Shown here piece by piece: positions 44,318 to 53,297 of a DNA stretch of 64,000 nucleotides (the first letter of the stretch is position 1; each line of letters starts with the position of its first letter). The translations under genes and the position numbers were made by a program. The notes below the pieces were generated by a model, which made no database searches, was not told the origin of the DNA, and saw only the letters and a list, made by a program, of their open reading frames with translations. The stretch is from an uncultured Bacteroidota bacterium (GTDB lineage: Bacteria; Bacteroidota; Bacteroidia; 2-12-FULL-35-15): NCBI GenBank assembly GCA_903926385.1, contig CAIYIS010000061.1, positions 1 to 64,000 on the forward strand. Direction: 5' to 3'.

Positions 44318-45646
44318 GTGTCGTTCGATAAATTAAATTTAAACAAAGCCCTCATCAGTTCGCTTGACGATTTGGGGTATGTGGAGCCAACGCCTATTCA
44401 GGAAAAAGCCTTCCCTATCATCATGTCGGGCAAGGATGTTATCGGGATAGCTCAAACCGGAACAGGTAAAACATTTGCTTATTTATTACCTATACTTCGT
44501 AATCTTAAATATTCCGATCAGCGCCATCCACGCGTGCTTATCATTGTTCCAACGCGTGAGCTTGTTTTGCAAATTGTAAAAGAAATTGAAAAGTTGAGCA
44601 CCTACACAAGTCTGAGATTTCTGGCTGTGTACGGTGGCACTAATATTAATACCCAGAAACAACTTGTATATAACGGAGTGGATATAATTGTAGCCACACC
44701 GGGTCGTTTGGTGGATTTGTCGCTTACAGGCATTCTGCGTTTGAAAGACATCAAGCAATTGGTGATTGATGAATTTGACCAGATGTTGAGTTTGGGCTTC
44801 CGTCAGCAGTTGCTTAGTTTTTTGGAAACCATTCCGAACAAACGCCAGAACTTAATGTTTTCGGCTACTATGAATACCGAGATAGAAGCTGTGATTGCTA
44901 AATATTTTTACGAACCGTTAAAAATAGAGATTACCCCACACGGAACTCCGATTGAAAAAATAATTCAGTTGTGTTACCATGTGCCTAATTTTAATACCAA
45001 AGTTAACCTACTCGAACACCTACTCAAAACAGATGATACACTGAACAAAGTGCTGGTGTTTACTTCCACAAAAAAACTTGCCGATAATTTATTTGATGCT
45101 ATGAAGCTAAGGTTTCCGGACGAAGTGGTGGTTATTCATTCCAATCTTGCGCAAACAGCACGTATCAATTCGTTGAAACAATTTCACGAAGGCACAAAAC
45201 GAGTGTTGATAGCAACCGACATTGTAGCCCGAGGTCTGGATATATCAGATGTTACGCACGTAATCAATTTCGATACACCTGATACGCCTGAAGATTATAT
45301 TCACCGCATAGGCCGTACTGGCCGCGCGAACAAAGCCGGAACAGCTATAACCTTTATCAACGAAACGGAGCAAGTTTGTCAGGTGGCTATAGAAACCATG
45401 ATGAATAAAGCTATTCCTTATGAATCGTTGCCGGAAGAAGTAGTGATTTCGAAGGTACTTACCGATGACGAAATACCGAAGATGATTGATAAGATTAAGC
45501 AGAAAAAAGGGAAAGATACCTATGTTCCCGGGCCGGCATTTCACGAGAAAAAACTAAAGAATCAGAAAGTAAATCTTGGTGGCCCTGGTCGCAAAGAGAA
45601 ACTGAAAGGCAAAGACGCCAAGATAAGAACCTACAGAAGAAATTAG
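44318..45646 (+). CDS. DEAD-box-family RNA helicase with DEFD motif
   Basis: A 442-residue ATP-dependent RNA helicase with a GTG start. The Q motif is PTPIQEKAF (about 25-32). Motif I is AQTGTGKT (45-52), Ia PTREL (78-82), motif II DEFD (151-154) instead of DEAD, motif III SAT (182-184). Motif VI HRIGRTGR lies near 328-335. The C-terminal tail (about 375-442) is lysine-rich and has no recognised RNA-binding domain. Such helicases remodel RNA in ribosome assembly or decay. The DEFD change keeps both acidic residues that bind Mg-ATP, so it is likely active. Confidence 0.9.
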   Translation: MSFDKLNLNKALISSLDDLGYVEPTPIQEKAFPIIMSGKDVIGIAQTGTGKTFAYLLPILRNLKYSDQRHPRVLIIVPTRELVLQIVKEIEKLSTYTSLRFLAVYGGTNINTQKQLVYNGVDIIVATPGRLVDLSLTGILRLKDIKQLVIDEFDQMLSLGFRQQLLSFLETIPNKRQNLMFSATMNTEIEAVIAKYFYEPLKIEITPHGTPIEKIIQLCYHVPNFNTKVNLLEHLLKTDDTLNKVLVFTSTKKLADNLFDAMKLRFPDEVVVIHSNLAQTARINSLKQFHEGTKRVLIATDIVARGLDISDVTHVINFDTPDTPEDYIHRIGRTGRANKAGTAITFINETEQVCQVAIETMMNKAIPYESLPEEVVISKVLTDDEIPKMIDKIKQKKGKDTYVPGPAFHEKKLKNQKVNLGGPGRKEKLKGKDAKIRTYRRN

Positions 45647-45670
45647 TGGTAGCACTAAATTCCTTTGTTC

Positions 45671-46930
45671 TTATTTTCGAATAATAAGTTTATTGTTTTG
45701 CCTTTTGTTTTTCGAAACAAGTTCTGTTATGTACACCCCGTTGGTCAGATAACTTACATTTATTTGTTGTTTGTTATGCCAGATTGTTTCGCTACCTGCC
45801 AACTGCCCTAAAACAGTGTAGATATTTAAAGTCATGGCTTCTCTCAACATTATTCCGGTATTAATTGTTATCAGGTCAGATGCTGGGTTAGGTTCTATGT
45901 AGTTCTCGGAAAAGCCTGCGTTATCTGTATTTTCAACATCCACCGACTGATTACAATCCAATGTGGCTGTTCCTGTAAAGTGAATCTGAAAACCACTCTG
46001 AGTAGCATTAGCATTGTTCAGAACCATATAATAGATTTCACCGGCATTCACATTAATGCTTGGACACATAGGGTTTCCCGGACCGGGAGGAGTAAAATAA
46101 GATGTTCCCGATGGGTCGATTCCCGTAATTCCGTTAGCTCCCATCGAACTGCTGGCATTGCAGGCAACAGGGTTTGGAGGATTCACCGTATCATAATTTG
46201 TACAAAAGTTGGGGTTGTTATCTTGAAACAAAACCCAGTCGTAGTCAGGATAGAACCCCGTTGCAGTAGAATCGGGATATATCATAAATACAAGTGTTCC
46301 TGAATTACCGATTTTAAATTTCAGCCAATGGCTTTGAAACTCCGGACTTCCGCAAATATTGCTTTGCCCCATCAGCTCTGTTATAGTACCATTTCCTAAA
46401 GCGTTTTGCGGAAAAACTTCCATCTGATTACAAATAAATGAAGCAGCATGACAGTCGGAATGTGCTTGAACCAAACAGATATGAAAGGTGCCTGTGGAGC
46501 TGCTACCAGCATTCCAAAAACGAATATGAATGGTGTCTCCGGGAATGAAATCAGTACGATCAATGATAGGCATAAAGCTTGCACCGGCATCGTCACTGCA
46601 ATCTATAAACTGAAGATTATTACAAGGACCGTGGTAAACAGCCATTGCTCCATCGGTAATCGTTCCGGCAGTGGTGGCAACACTAACCGCTCCGGAAGCA
46701 GGTACAATAAACGAATACCAAACATCAGGCGTTCCGGGAAAACCACAAGAAGGAGTGCCCCCATTAGCTGCATCATTTTGGTATGTAGCTCCCACCGTTG
46801 TACCCGTTACATAGGAACAATTTAATGTATTTACCGTTAATAAAGGCGCACCACAGGGTGTGTTGGATTGAGAAAAATAAATATTTAAACAGAAAAAGTT
46901 TAAAATGACGAGGAGAATAATTTTTTTCAT
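45671..46930 (-). CDS. Secreted T9SS cargo protein
   Basis: A secreted protein of 419 residues from the ATG at 46930 (MKKIILLVILNF); an in-frame ATG at 46942 adds four residues. The signal peptide ends FSQS. The mature part has a cysteine-rich beta-sandwich, about 22-150 (CGAPLLTVNTLNCSYVTG and PDVWYSFIVPASGAVSVAT), a second related domain at about 155-320, and a T9SS type A sorting domain from about 335 (YIEPNPASDLITI to KLIIRK). The domains resemble pre-peptidase C-terminal-like modules, but I see no catalytic domain. It is convergent with the helicase gene, with 24 bases between. Function unknown. Confidence 0.85.
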   Translation of the reverse strand: MKKIILLVILNFFCLNIYFSQSNTPCGAPLLTVNTLNCSYVTGTTVGATYQNDAANGGTPSCGFPGTPDVWYSFIVPASGAVSVATTAGTITDGAMAVYHGPCNNLQFIDCSDDAGASFMPIIDRTDFIPGDTIHIRFWNAGSSSTGTFHICLVQAHSDCHAASFICNQMEVFPQNALGNGTITELMGQSNICGSPEFQSHWLKFKIGNSGTLVFMIYPDSTATGFYPDYDWVLFQDNNPNFCTNYDTVNPPNPVACNASSSMGANGITGIDPSGTSYFTPPGPGNPMCPSINVNAGEIYYMVLNNANATQSGFQIHFTGTATLDCNQSVDVENTDNAGFSENYIEPNPASDLITINTGIMLREAMTLNIYTVLGQLAGSETIWHNKQQINVSYLTNGVYITELVSKNKRQNNKLIIRK

Positions 46931-46942
46931 TATTTGATTCAT

Positions 46943-47253
46943 TTAATTGTTCAAACTTAATAAACAAGATACTCTTTCAAAGGATGAATAATCAAGTATC
47001 TTTAGCCGATTACAAAAGTAAATGAAATAAATGTGATTTAAAAATTAGTTTTAGCTCTAAAAAACTATTGATATTATAGGTATGTTATTTTTACGGTTGT
47101 TTAGATTTTTTGAAAGACTATTTAATTACGGGAAAACGTATTGTTAATCGCTTTTAATTCCTATCAAATTCATAATATTTATTAAAGATGATATTTTTAT
47201 AACTATCGCACATTTTCAGACTATACTAATTCGTATCTTTCGGCCTTGTAAAA
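46943..47253. other. Divergent intergenic region
   Basis: 311 AT-rich bases between a T9SS gene and hutI. TATCTTTC at 47234-47241, a one-mismatch -7 element, likely drives the hut operon. No HutC or other operator recognised. Confidence 0.35.
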
Positions 47254-48507
47254 ATGGAAATTCTAATTAAAAACATAAAACAATTAGTCCAGGTTGAAGT
47301 TGAACCCAAACTAAAGGTGTCAGGTCGCGACATGAAACAGCTTCCTTGCATCGATGATGCATGGTTGGCTATAGAAGATGATACGATTGCCGGGTTTGGT
47401 AAAATGCAGGACTGGGAAGGCATTTCCGATTGGTCTAACCTAACTGTTATTGACGCAACCGATAAAATTGTAATGCCGAGTTATTGCGACAGTCACACAC
47501 ATCTTGTTTATGCCGGTACGCGTGAAACAGAATTTGCCGACCGCATTAATGGCCTTACCTACGAAGAAATATTTGCAAGAGGAGGAGGCATTTTAAACTC
47601 TGCTAAAAAACTTGCTGAAGCATCTGAAGAGGAATTGATGCAAAGCGCGATGGTTCGTCTGGAAGAAATCATAATGCAAGGCACAGGAGCAGTTGAAATA
47701 AAAAGTGGCTACGGACTAAGTACAGATTCGGAACTGAAAATGCTGAGAGTTATCAAAAAGCTGAAGAGTATTTCACCATTAACTATTAAGTCTACATTCC
47801 TTGGCGCACATGCGGTACCTGCCAATTATAAAGGAAACAAACGAGGGTACATAGATTTGTTGACAAATGAAATGATGCCTATTATAGCTACCGAAGGGCT
47901 TGCTGATTATTGTGATGTTTTCTGCGAACAAAACTATTTTACAAAAGAAGAAACTATTGAGATTCTCAATGCAGGTAAGTGGTATGGGATGATTCCTAAA
48001 GTTCATGCAGAACAGTTAAGTAATTTTGGAGGTACTCTGGCCGGAGTAGAAACCGGTGCTATCAGTGTTGATCACCTTGAATATGTAGGTGAAAAAGAGA
48101 TTGAGGCTTTACAGAATTCGGATACCATTTCCACTATATTACCAGGAGCAGCTTTCTTTCTTAATCTGCCATTTCCTCCTGCGCGCAAAATGATAGATGC
48201 AGGTTTACCGGTTGCTCTGGCAAGCGATTTCAATCCGGGTAGTTGTCCAAGTGGCAACATGAATTTGATGATGTCCATTGGATGCATTCAGTATAAAATG
48301 ACACCCGAAGAAGTAATCAATGCAGCCACCATTAACGGTGCATACGCCATGGATTTGAGTAAAACGCATGGAAGTATAGCTGTTGGAAAGCAGGCAAATG
48401 TTTTTATCACCAATAAAATATCAGGCTATTCCTTTATTCCTTATGCTTTCGGAAGCAATCCTGCAGAAACAATTATTTTAAACGGAAAATTAATTAATAG
48501 AAAATAA
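47254..48507 (+). CDS. hutI: Imidazolonepropionase
   Basis: HutI opens the ring of 4-imidazolone-5-propionate to N-formimino-glutamate, the third step of histidine degradation. It is a 417-residue amidohydrolase: the metal-ligand HxH is in MPSYCDSHTHLVYAGTRE, followed by GTGAVEIKSGYGL, KVHAEQLSNFGG and the late ASDFNPGSCPSGNM. It heads a tight five-gene run; ftcD starts 14 bases downstream. HutH and HutU must lie elsewhere. Confidence 0.97.
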   Translation: MEILIKNIKQLVQVEVEPKLKVSGRDMKQLPCIDDAWLAIEDDTIAGFGKMQDWEGISDWSNLTVIDATDKIVMPSYCDSHTHLVYAGTRETEFADRINGLTYEEIFARGGGILNSAKKLAEASEEELMQSAMVRLEEIIMQGTGAVEIKSGYGLSTDSELKMLRVIKKLKSISPLTIKSTFLGAHAVPANYKGNKRGYIDLLTNEMMPIIATEGLADYCDVFCEQNYFTKEETIEILNAGKWYGMIPKVHAEQLSNFGGTLAGVETGAISVDHLEYVGEKEIEALQNSDTISTILPGAAFFLNLPFPPARKMIDAGLPVALASDFNPGSCPSGNMNLMMSIGCIQYKMTPEEVINAATINGAYAMDLSKTHGSIAVGKQANVFITNKISGYSFIPYAFGSNPAETIILNGKLINRK

Positions 48508-48521
48508 ATCAAGAAATAACA

Positions 48522-50210
48522 ATGAATCAATTAATCGAATGTGTTCCTAATTTTTCGGAAGGGAACGATATAAATATTATCAAACAAATTACCAACGAAA
48601 TTGAATCTGTAGAAGGAGTAAAATTACTTAATGTGGATCCGGGAAAAGCAACCAACAGAACCGTTGTTACTTTTGTTGGCCATCCTGAAGCTGTTGTAAA
48701 TGCAGCTTTTTTAGCAATGAAAAAGGCAGCAGAATTAATCGACATGAGCAAACACAAAGGAGAACATCCTCGAATGGGCGCCACTGATGTTTGTCCGTTG
48801 ATTCCTATTTCCGGAATAAGCATGGAAGAGACAGCTGAATATGCAAAGAAATTAGGTGAAAGAGTAGGTAAAGAATTAAATATAGCTGTGTACTTGTATG
48901 AGGCTGCGCAAAAGGATGCAAATAGAAACAACCTTTCCGTTATCAGAAATGGAGAATATGAAGGGTTCTTCAAAAAAATAAAACTGCCGGAATGGAAACC
49001 CGATTTCGGCCCTACTGAACATTCTGTAAAATCAGGATCAACAGTAATAGGTGCCAGAGATTTTCTGGTAGCGTATAATGTCAATTTGAATACAACATCA
49101 ACCAGAAGAGCAAATGCAATAGCATTTGATGTTAGAGAGGCCGGAAGAGTGAAACGGGAAGGAAACTCTGTTACAGGGAAAATTGTAACAGATGATAAAG
49201 GTAATCCTATAAACATTCCCGGCTCATTAAAATGCGTAAAAGCCATAGGATGGTTTATTGAAGAGTATGGAATAGCGCAGATATCAATGAACCTTACAAA
49301 TATTAATACAACGCCTGTGCATATTGCATTTGATGAAGTTTGCAAAAAGTCAAATCAGAGGGGAATACGAGTAACTGGCTCGGAGTTGGTAGGTTTGGTT
49401 CCTCTCAAATCAATGTTGGATGCAGGACGTTATTTTCTGGAAAAACAGAATCGTTCAACAGGTGTTTCTGAAAAGGAATTAATAAAGATAGCGGTTAAAT
49501 CTCTTGGTTTAGATGAACTCGGTGCATTCAAACCCGAAGAACGAATCATAGAATACTTACTGAGTAATGATGCCTCATCTGCTCGGTTAATAAAAATGAA
49601 CTTAGTTGAATTTGCTGACGAAACTGCGAGCGAAAGTCCGGCACCGGGAGGAGGTTCTATTTCTGCTTATATCGGAGCACTTGGAATTTCACTCGGAACA
49701 ATGGTTGCCAATTTATCTTCCCACAAACCGGGTTGGGACGATAGATGGAAAGAGTTTTCTGATTGGGCAGAAAAAGGACAATTCTACAAGAATGAATTAC
49801 TAAAGTTGGTAGATGAAGATACAAATGCATTCAATCGAATAATGACAGCATTTGGATTACCTAAAACCACAGATGAAGAAAAAAAGGCAAGAACACTAGC
49901 TATTCAGGAAGCTACCAAATATGCTACTGAAGTTCCGTTTAAAGTAATGAAAACTTGTTTCGACTCATTAACCGTAATTAAAGCAATGACAGAAATTGGA
50001 AATCCAAATTCAATTACCGATGCAGGTGTTGGAGCGTTGTGTGCAAGGTCTGCCGTTTTAGGAGCCTTTCTCAATGTAAAAATAAATGCATCCGGATTGA
50101 CTGATAAAAATTTCGCTTCCCAGATAATTGAGGAAGGCAGAGTGATTGAAACAAAAACTAAACTGATAGAAGAAGAAATTCTGAATTACATTAATTCGAA
50201 AATTAAATAA
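48522..50210 (+). CDS. ftcD: Bifunctional formiminotransferase-cyclodeaminase
   Basis: A 562-residue fusion. The formiminotransferase part (about 1-325) moves the formimino group from formiminoglutamate to tetrahydrofolate; it starts LIECVPNFSEGND and contains KHKGEHPRMGATDVCPLIP with the expected catalytic His. The cyclodeaminase part (about 345-562) turns 5-formimino-THF into 5,10-methenyl-THF and ammonia; it contains SESPAPGGGSISAYIGALG. This is the mammalian-type fused form and couples histidine breakdown to one-carbon supply. The stop is immediately followed by the ATG of the patatin gene. Confidence 0.95.
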   Translation: MNQLIECVPNFSEGNDINIIKQITNEIESVEGVKLLNVDPGKATNRTVVTFVGHPEAVVNAAFLAMKKAAELIDMSKHKGEHPRMGATDVCPLIPISGISMEETAEYAKKLGERVGKELNIAVYLYEAAQKDANRNNLSVIRNGEYEGFFKKIKLPEWKPDFGPTEHSVKSGSTVIGARDFLVAYNVNLNTTSTRRANAIAFDVREAGRVKREGNSVTGKIVTDDKGNPINIPGSLKCVKAIGWFIEEYGIAQISMNLTNINTTPVHIAFDEVCKKSNQRGIRVTGSELVGLVPLKSMLDAGRYFLEKQNRSTGVSEKELIKIAVKSLGLDELGAFKPEERIIEYLLSNDASSARLIKMNLVEFADETASESPAPGGGSISAYIGALGISLGTMVANLSSHKPGWDDRWKEFSDWAEKGQFYKNELLKLVDEDTNAFNRIMTAFGLPKTTDEEKKARTLAIQEATKYATEVPFKVMKTCFDSLTVIKAMTEIGNPNSITDAGVGALCARSAVLGAFLNVKINASGLTDKNFASQIIEEGRVIETKTKLIEEEILNYINSKIK

Positions 50211-52487
50211 ATGTCGTTTAGTAGTACAATCAGGAAAAGAATTAATAAGCATCCGTTATTCAGACGAATCTTCTTTTCATTTCCTTTTCGTCTGCTTCTT
50301 CTCGACATAAAAAAGAATTCAGCTTTACTGATATTCTGGTTGTTTTTCTTTGGAGCTGTTACCAATGCCATATCACCTGCATACGGTGTAGCATTTCTCT
50401 TCTGGGGCCCGGAATATCTTGACAACTTAAATTTCTTTTCTTACTTCTTATTAGGGTTTTCCTGCGGAGGTTTTATTATGGCTTATAACATTGCAAGCTT
50501 CATAAAAAACGCTTTTCGTTTTCCTTTTCTTGCTTCGTTAAGATTTCCATTTCTGAAATATTGTTTAAATAATTTCGTCATTGCATTAAGCTTTATTATT
50601 CTCTTTTGTTTTCAGATTTTCTGGTTTCTAAAAGGTGAAGATGTGATGAGTATTGGTAAAATTCTTTTTATGATTTTTGCTTTTCTCATGGGAATTGCCA
50701 TTTCACTCTTTGTTTCTATCATTTACTTTTATCGAACCAATAAAGATATCTTTAAACTTTTCGGACTAAAGCAGAAACCAGAAATGAGTGTAAAAACCGA
50801 AACGAAAATTACGGGAGAGCGAAACCTTCGATTAATAAAAGAATCTCGCGACTGGTATGTTGAAACCTATTTAAGCACTCCCTTTAATTTGCGTTTGGTG
50901 AGACCTGTAAGCCATTATAAAAAAGAAATGCTAAAAGATGTTATACGTCAAAATCATCATTCAGCATTCTGGTTTCAACTCATTATTATTGGAACAATAA
51001 TTAGTCTTGGATTATTGGGCGATATAGATATTTTTCAGATACCAGCAAGTGCAAGTTTATTTCTATTATTTACTATGTTTATCATGGTCTATAGTTCATT
51101 CTACAGATGGTTCAGAGGGTGGTCTACACCTGTTTTTATTCTATTTTTAGTCGGCTTTAATTACATTCACAAAATCGAATTCTTATCAACTGATCGGGCC
51201 TACGGATTAAATTACAATACTACCAAATCTGAATATAGTTATGAAAGTTTTAAGAAAATTGACAAACAGTATAATTATTTAAAAGATGATTATAACCAAA
51301 CTATACAAGTTCTTGAAAGATGGAAAACTAAGAACACTTCGATAGCACATCCTGATAAAAAACCGAAATTAATTTTGATCAATACAAGTGGCGGAGGATT
51401 GCGCTCTTCTTTATGGACTTTATACACGCTCATGTATGCTGATAGTTTATCGAATGGAAAGCTATTTTCTCAAACACAATTAATAACGGGCTCTTCTGGA
51501 GGAATGATTGGTGCTGCTTTTTTTCGCGAATTGAATTTATTGAAACAAAAGAACCAAAGCACTAATATTTACGACAAAAAATATTTAACCGATATTTCCA
51601 AAGATCTACTTAACCCCATTGCATTTAAGGTAGCCACAAGCGAATGGTTGTTTCCGATGCAAAGTTTCAGCATGGATGGAAATCGTTATCCAAAGGACAG
51701 AGCGTATTCATTCGAAACCAAACTTGGGGAAAATCTGAATCACATTTTCAATAAACGCTTGGGTGATTATAAGTTTCCTGAAGAAAATTCGAACGTTCCA
51801 ATGATGGTCTTTTCTCCATCGATTGTTAATGATGGCAGAAAACTTCTTATTTCCCCCCTTGGAGTTTCTTATTTAACCCAAAACTCCAGAACTTCAAAAA
51901 TATTTTACAATCGTTTGTTTGATGGAGTAGAGTTCTCCCGCTTTTTCAAAAAACAAAATGCTGAAAAAACATTATTCACTAGTGTGATGAGGATGAGTGC
52001 CACTTTTCCTTACATCTCTCCCGTTGTTTCATTGCCTTCCGAACCAAGAATCGAAATTATGGATGCCGGATTACGCGATAACTATGGTCTCGAAACTAGC
52101 CTTCGATTTATAAAAACATTTAACGACTGGATAGAACAAAATACAAGCGGAGTTGTAATCATTCAGATTAGAGACAAGCATAAAAATGATCAGATAGATG
52201 ATAATCCTTCTACTACATTAATGCAAGCACTAACTCGACCCATGGGAAGTTTCTATGGAAATCTTTTTGATGTTCAGGATTACAATCAAAACCAGCAAAT
52301 AATTACTGCTGATTTATGGTGCAAGTCCAAAATCGAAATAATCGACTTGCAGTTGAGAAATAATTCTAAAGACCACATTTCTCTTAGCTGGCATCTCACT
52401 AATAAAGAAAAAAGAAAAGTACTTGCATCTTTAGATCTTCCCGAAAATCAAACAGCAATCAGACGAATTGTAGAATTGCTAAAATAA
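50211..52487 (+). CDS. Membrane-anchored patatin-like lipase
   Basis: A 758-residue protein. The N-terminal half has about six hydrophobic segments (near 36-60, 72-92, 122-140, 152-174, 253-272, 280-320). The C-terminal half is a patatin-like serine hydrolase: oxyanion loop SGGGLR (393-398), nucleophile S429 in GSSGG (427-431), and the dyad aspartate D618 in DAGLRDNYG. Patatins release fatty acids from phospholipids; this one probably acts at the inner membrane. It starts with no gap after ftcD and is followed by truA after one base, so it is translationally coupled. No link to histidine breakdown is known to me. Confidence 0.82.
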   Translation: MSFSSTIRKRINKHPLFRRIFFSFPFRLLLLDIKKNSALLIFWLFFFGAVTNAISPAYGVAFLFWGPEYLDNLNFFSYFLLGFSCGGFIMAYNIASFIKNAFRFPFLASLRFPFLKYCLNNFVIALSFIILFCFQIFWFLKGEDVMSIGKILFMIFAFLMGIAISLFVSIIYFYRTNKDIFKLFGLKQKPEMSVKTETKITGERNLRLIKESRDWYVETYLSTPFNLRLVRPVSHYKKEMLKDVIRQNHHSAFWFQLIIIGTIISLGLLGDIDIFQIPASASLFLLFTMFIMVYSSFYRWFRGWSTPVFILFLVGFNYIHKIEFLSTDRAYGLNYNTTKSEYSYESFKKIDKQYNYLKDDYNQTIQVLERWKTKNTSIAHPDKKPKLILINTSGGGLRSSLWTLYTLMYADSLSNGKLFSQTQLITGSSGGMIGAAFFRELNLLKQKNQSTNIYDKKYLTDISKDLLNPIAFKVATSEWLFPMQSFSMDGNRYPKDRAYSFETKLGENLNHIFNKRLGDYKFPEENSNVPMMVFSPSIVNDGRKLLISPLGVSYLTQNSRTSKIFYNRLFDGVEFSRFFKKQNAEKTLFTSVMRMSATFPYISPVVSLPSEPRIEIMDAGLRDNYGLETSLRFIKTFNDWIEQNTSGVVIIQIRDKHKNDQIDDNPSTTLMQALTRPMGSFYGNLFDVQDYNQNQQIITADLWCKSKIEIIDLQLRNNSKDHISLSWHLTNKEKRKVLASLDLPENQTAIRRIVELLK

Positions 52488-52488
52488 G

Positions 52489-53268
52489 ATGAAACACAAA
52501 AGATATTTTTTACAATTATCCTATAATGGAACAGCCTATAGTGGATGGCAGATTCAAAGGAATTCTCCTACCACCATTCAACAAGTGTTGAATGAAATGC
52601 TTTCCAGATTGCTAAATCAAGCGATTACTGTAATGGGATGCGGACGAACAGATACAGGTGTTCATGCGAGAGAGTATTTTGCTCATTTCGATACATCTGT
52701 TGAAGATTTGATAGAAAATCAGAATCACTGGATTTTGAAATTCAATCATGCATTACCCAAAGATATTGCCGTTCAAAAAATTATTAAGGTAAATGAAAAA
52801 GCGAATGCCAGATTTGATGCTGTAAGCCGCACCTATGAGTATATCATTACCAAAAAGAAAAACCCTTTCGAAATTGACAAGGCAACTTTTCTTTATGGGC
52901 AATTAAATATAGATGCGATGAATCAGGCCGCTCAACTCTTATTCGAGTATTCAGATTTTTCGGCTTTCGCAAAAAGCAATACTCAAAACAAAACAAACCT
53001 TTGTAATCTTTACAAAGCTGAATGGAGAGAAGAAAACGATTTATTAATTTTCACTATCTCTGCTAATCGTTTTTTAAGAGATATGGTTAGAGCCATAGTA
53101 GGAACCATGTTAAAAGTAGGAACAAGTAAAATTACTTTGGAAGAATTTAGAAAAGTGATAGAAAGTAAAACACGATCCAATGCAGGGCTATCAGTTCCTG
53201 CCTGCGGATTATATTTAATAAAAATAGAATACCCAGATTCGGTTTTTGTGCTATTAAATGATTTTTAA
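52489..53268 (+). CDS. truA: tRNA pseudouridine synthase A
   Basis: TruA makes pseudouridine at positions 38-40 of the tRNA anticodon arm. The catalytic aspartate is D55 in GCGRTDTGVHAREYF. Other family segments are LSYNGTAYSGWQIQRN at the start and RFLRDMVRAIVGTMLKVG near 200. At 259 residues it is of normal length. It begins one base after the patatin stop, and the ABC exporter begins 29 bases after its end. Confidence 0.97.
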   Translation: MKHKRYFLQLSYNGTAYSGWQIQRNSPTTIQQVLNEMLSRLLNQAITVMGCGRTDTGVHAREYFAHFDTSVEDLIENQNHWILKFNHALPKDIAVQKIIKVNEKANARFDAVSRTYEYIITKKKNPFEIDKATFLYGQLNIDAMNQAAQLLFEYSDFSAFAKSNTQNKTNLCNLYKAEWREENDLLIFTISANRFLRDMVRAIVGTMLKVGTSKITLEEFRKVIESKTRSNAGLSVPACGLYLIKIEYPDSVFVLLNDF

Positions 53269-53297
53269 TTTTAACTGAAAGACCTGCAAATAAATAA

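Noticed and set aside
48527..49345. A 272-codon frame on the minus strand inside ftcD
   Set aside because: It is a shadow of the ftcD frame, whose domains are certain.
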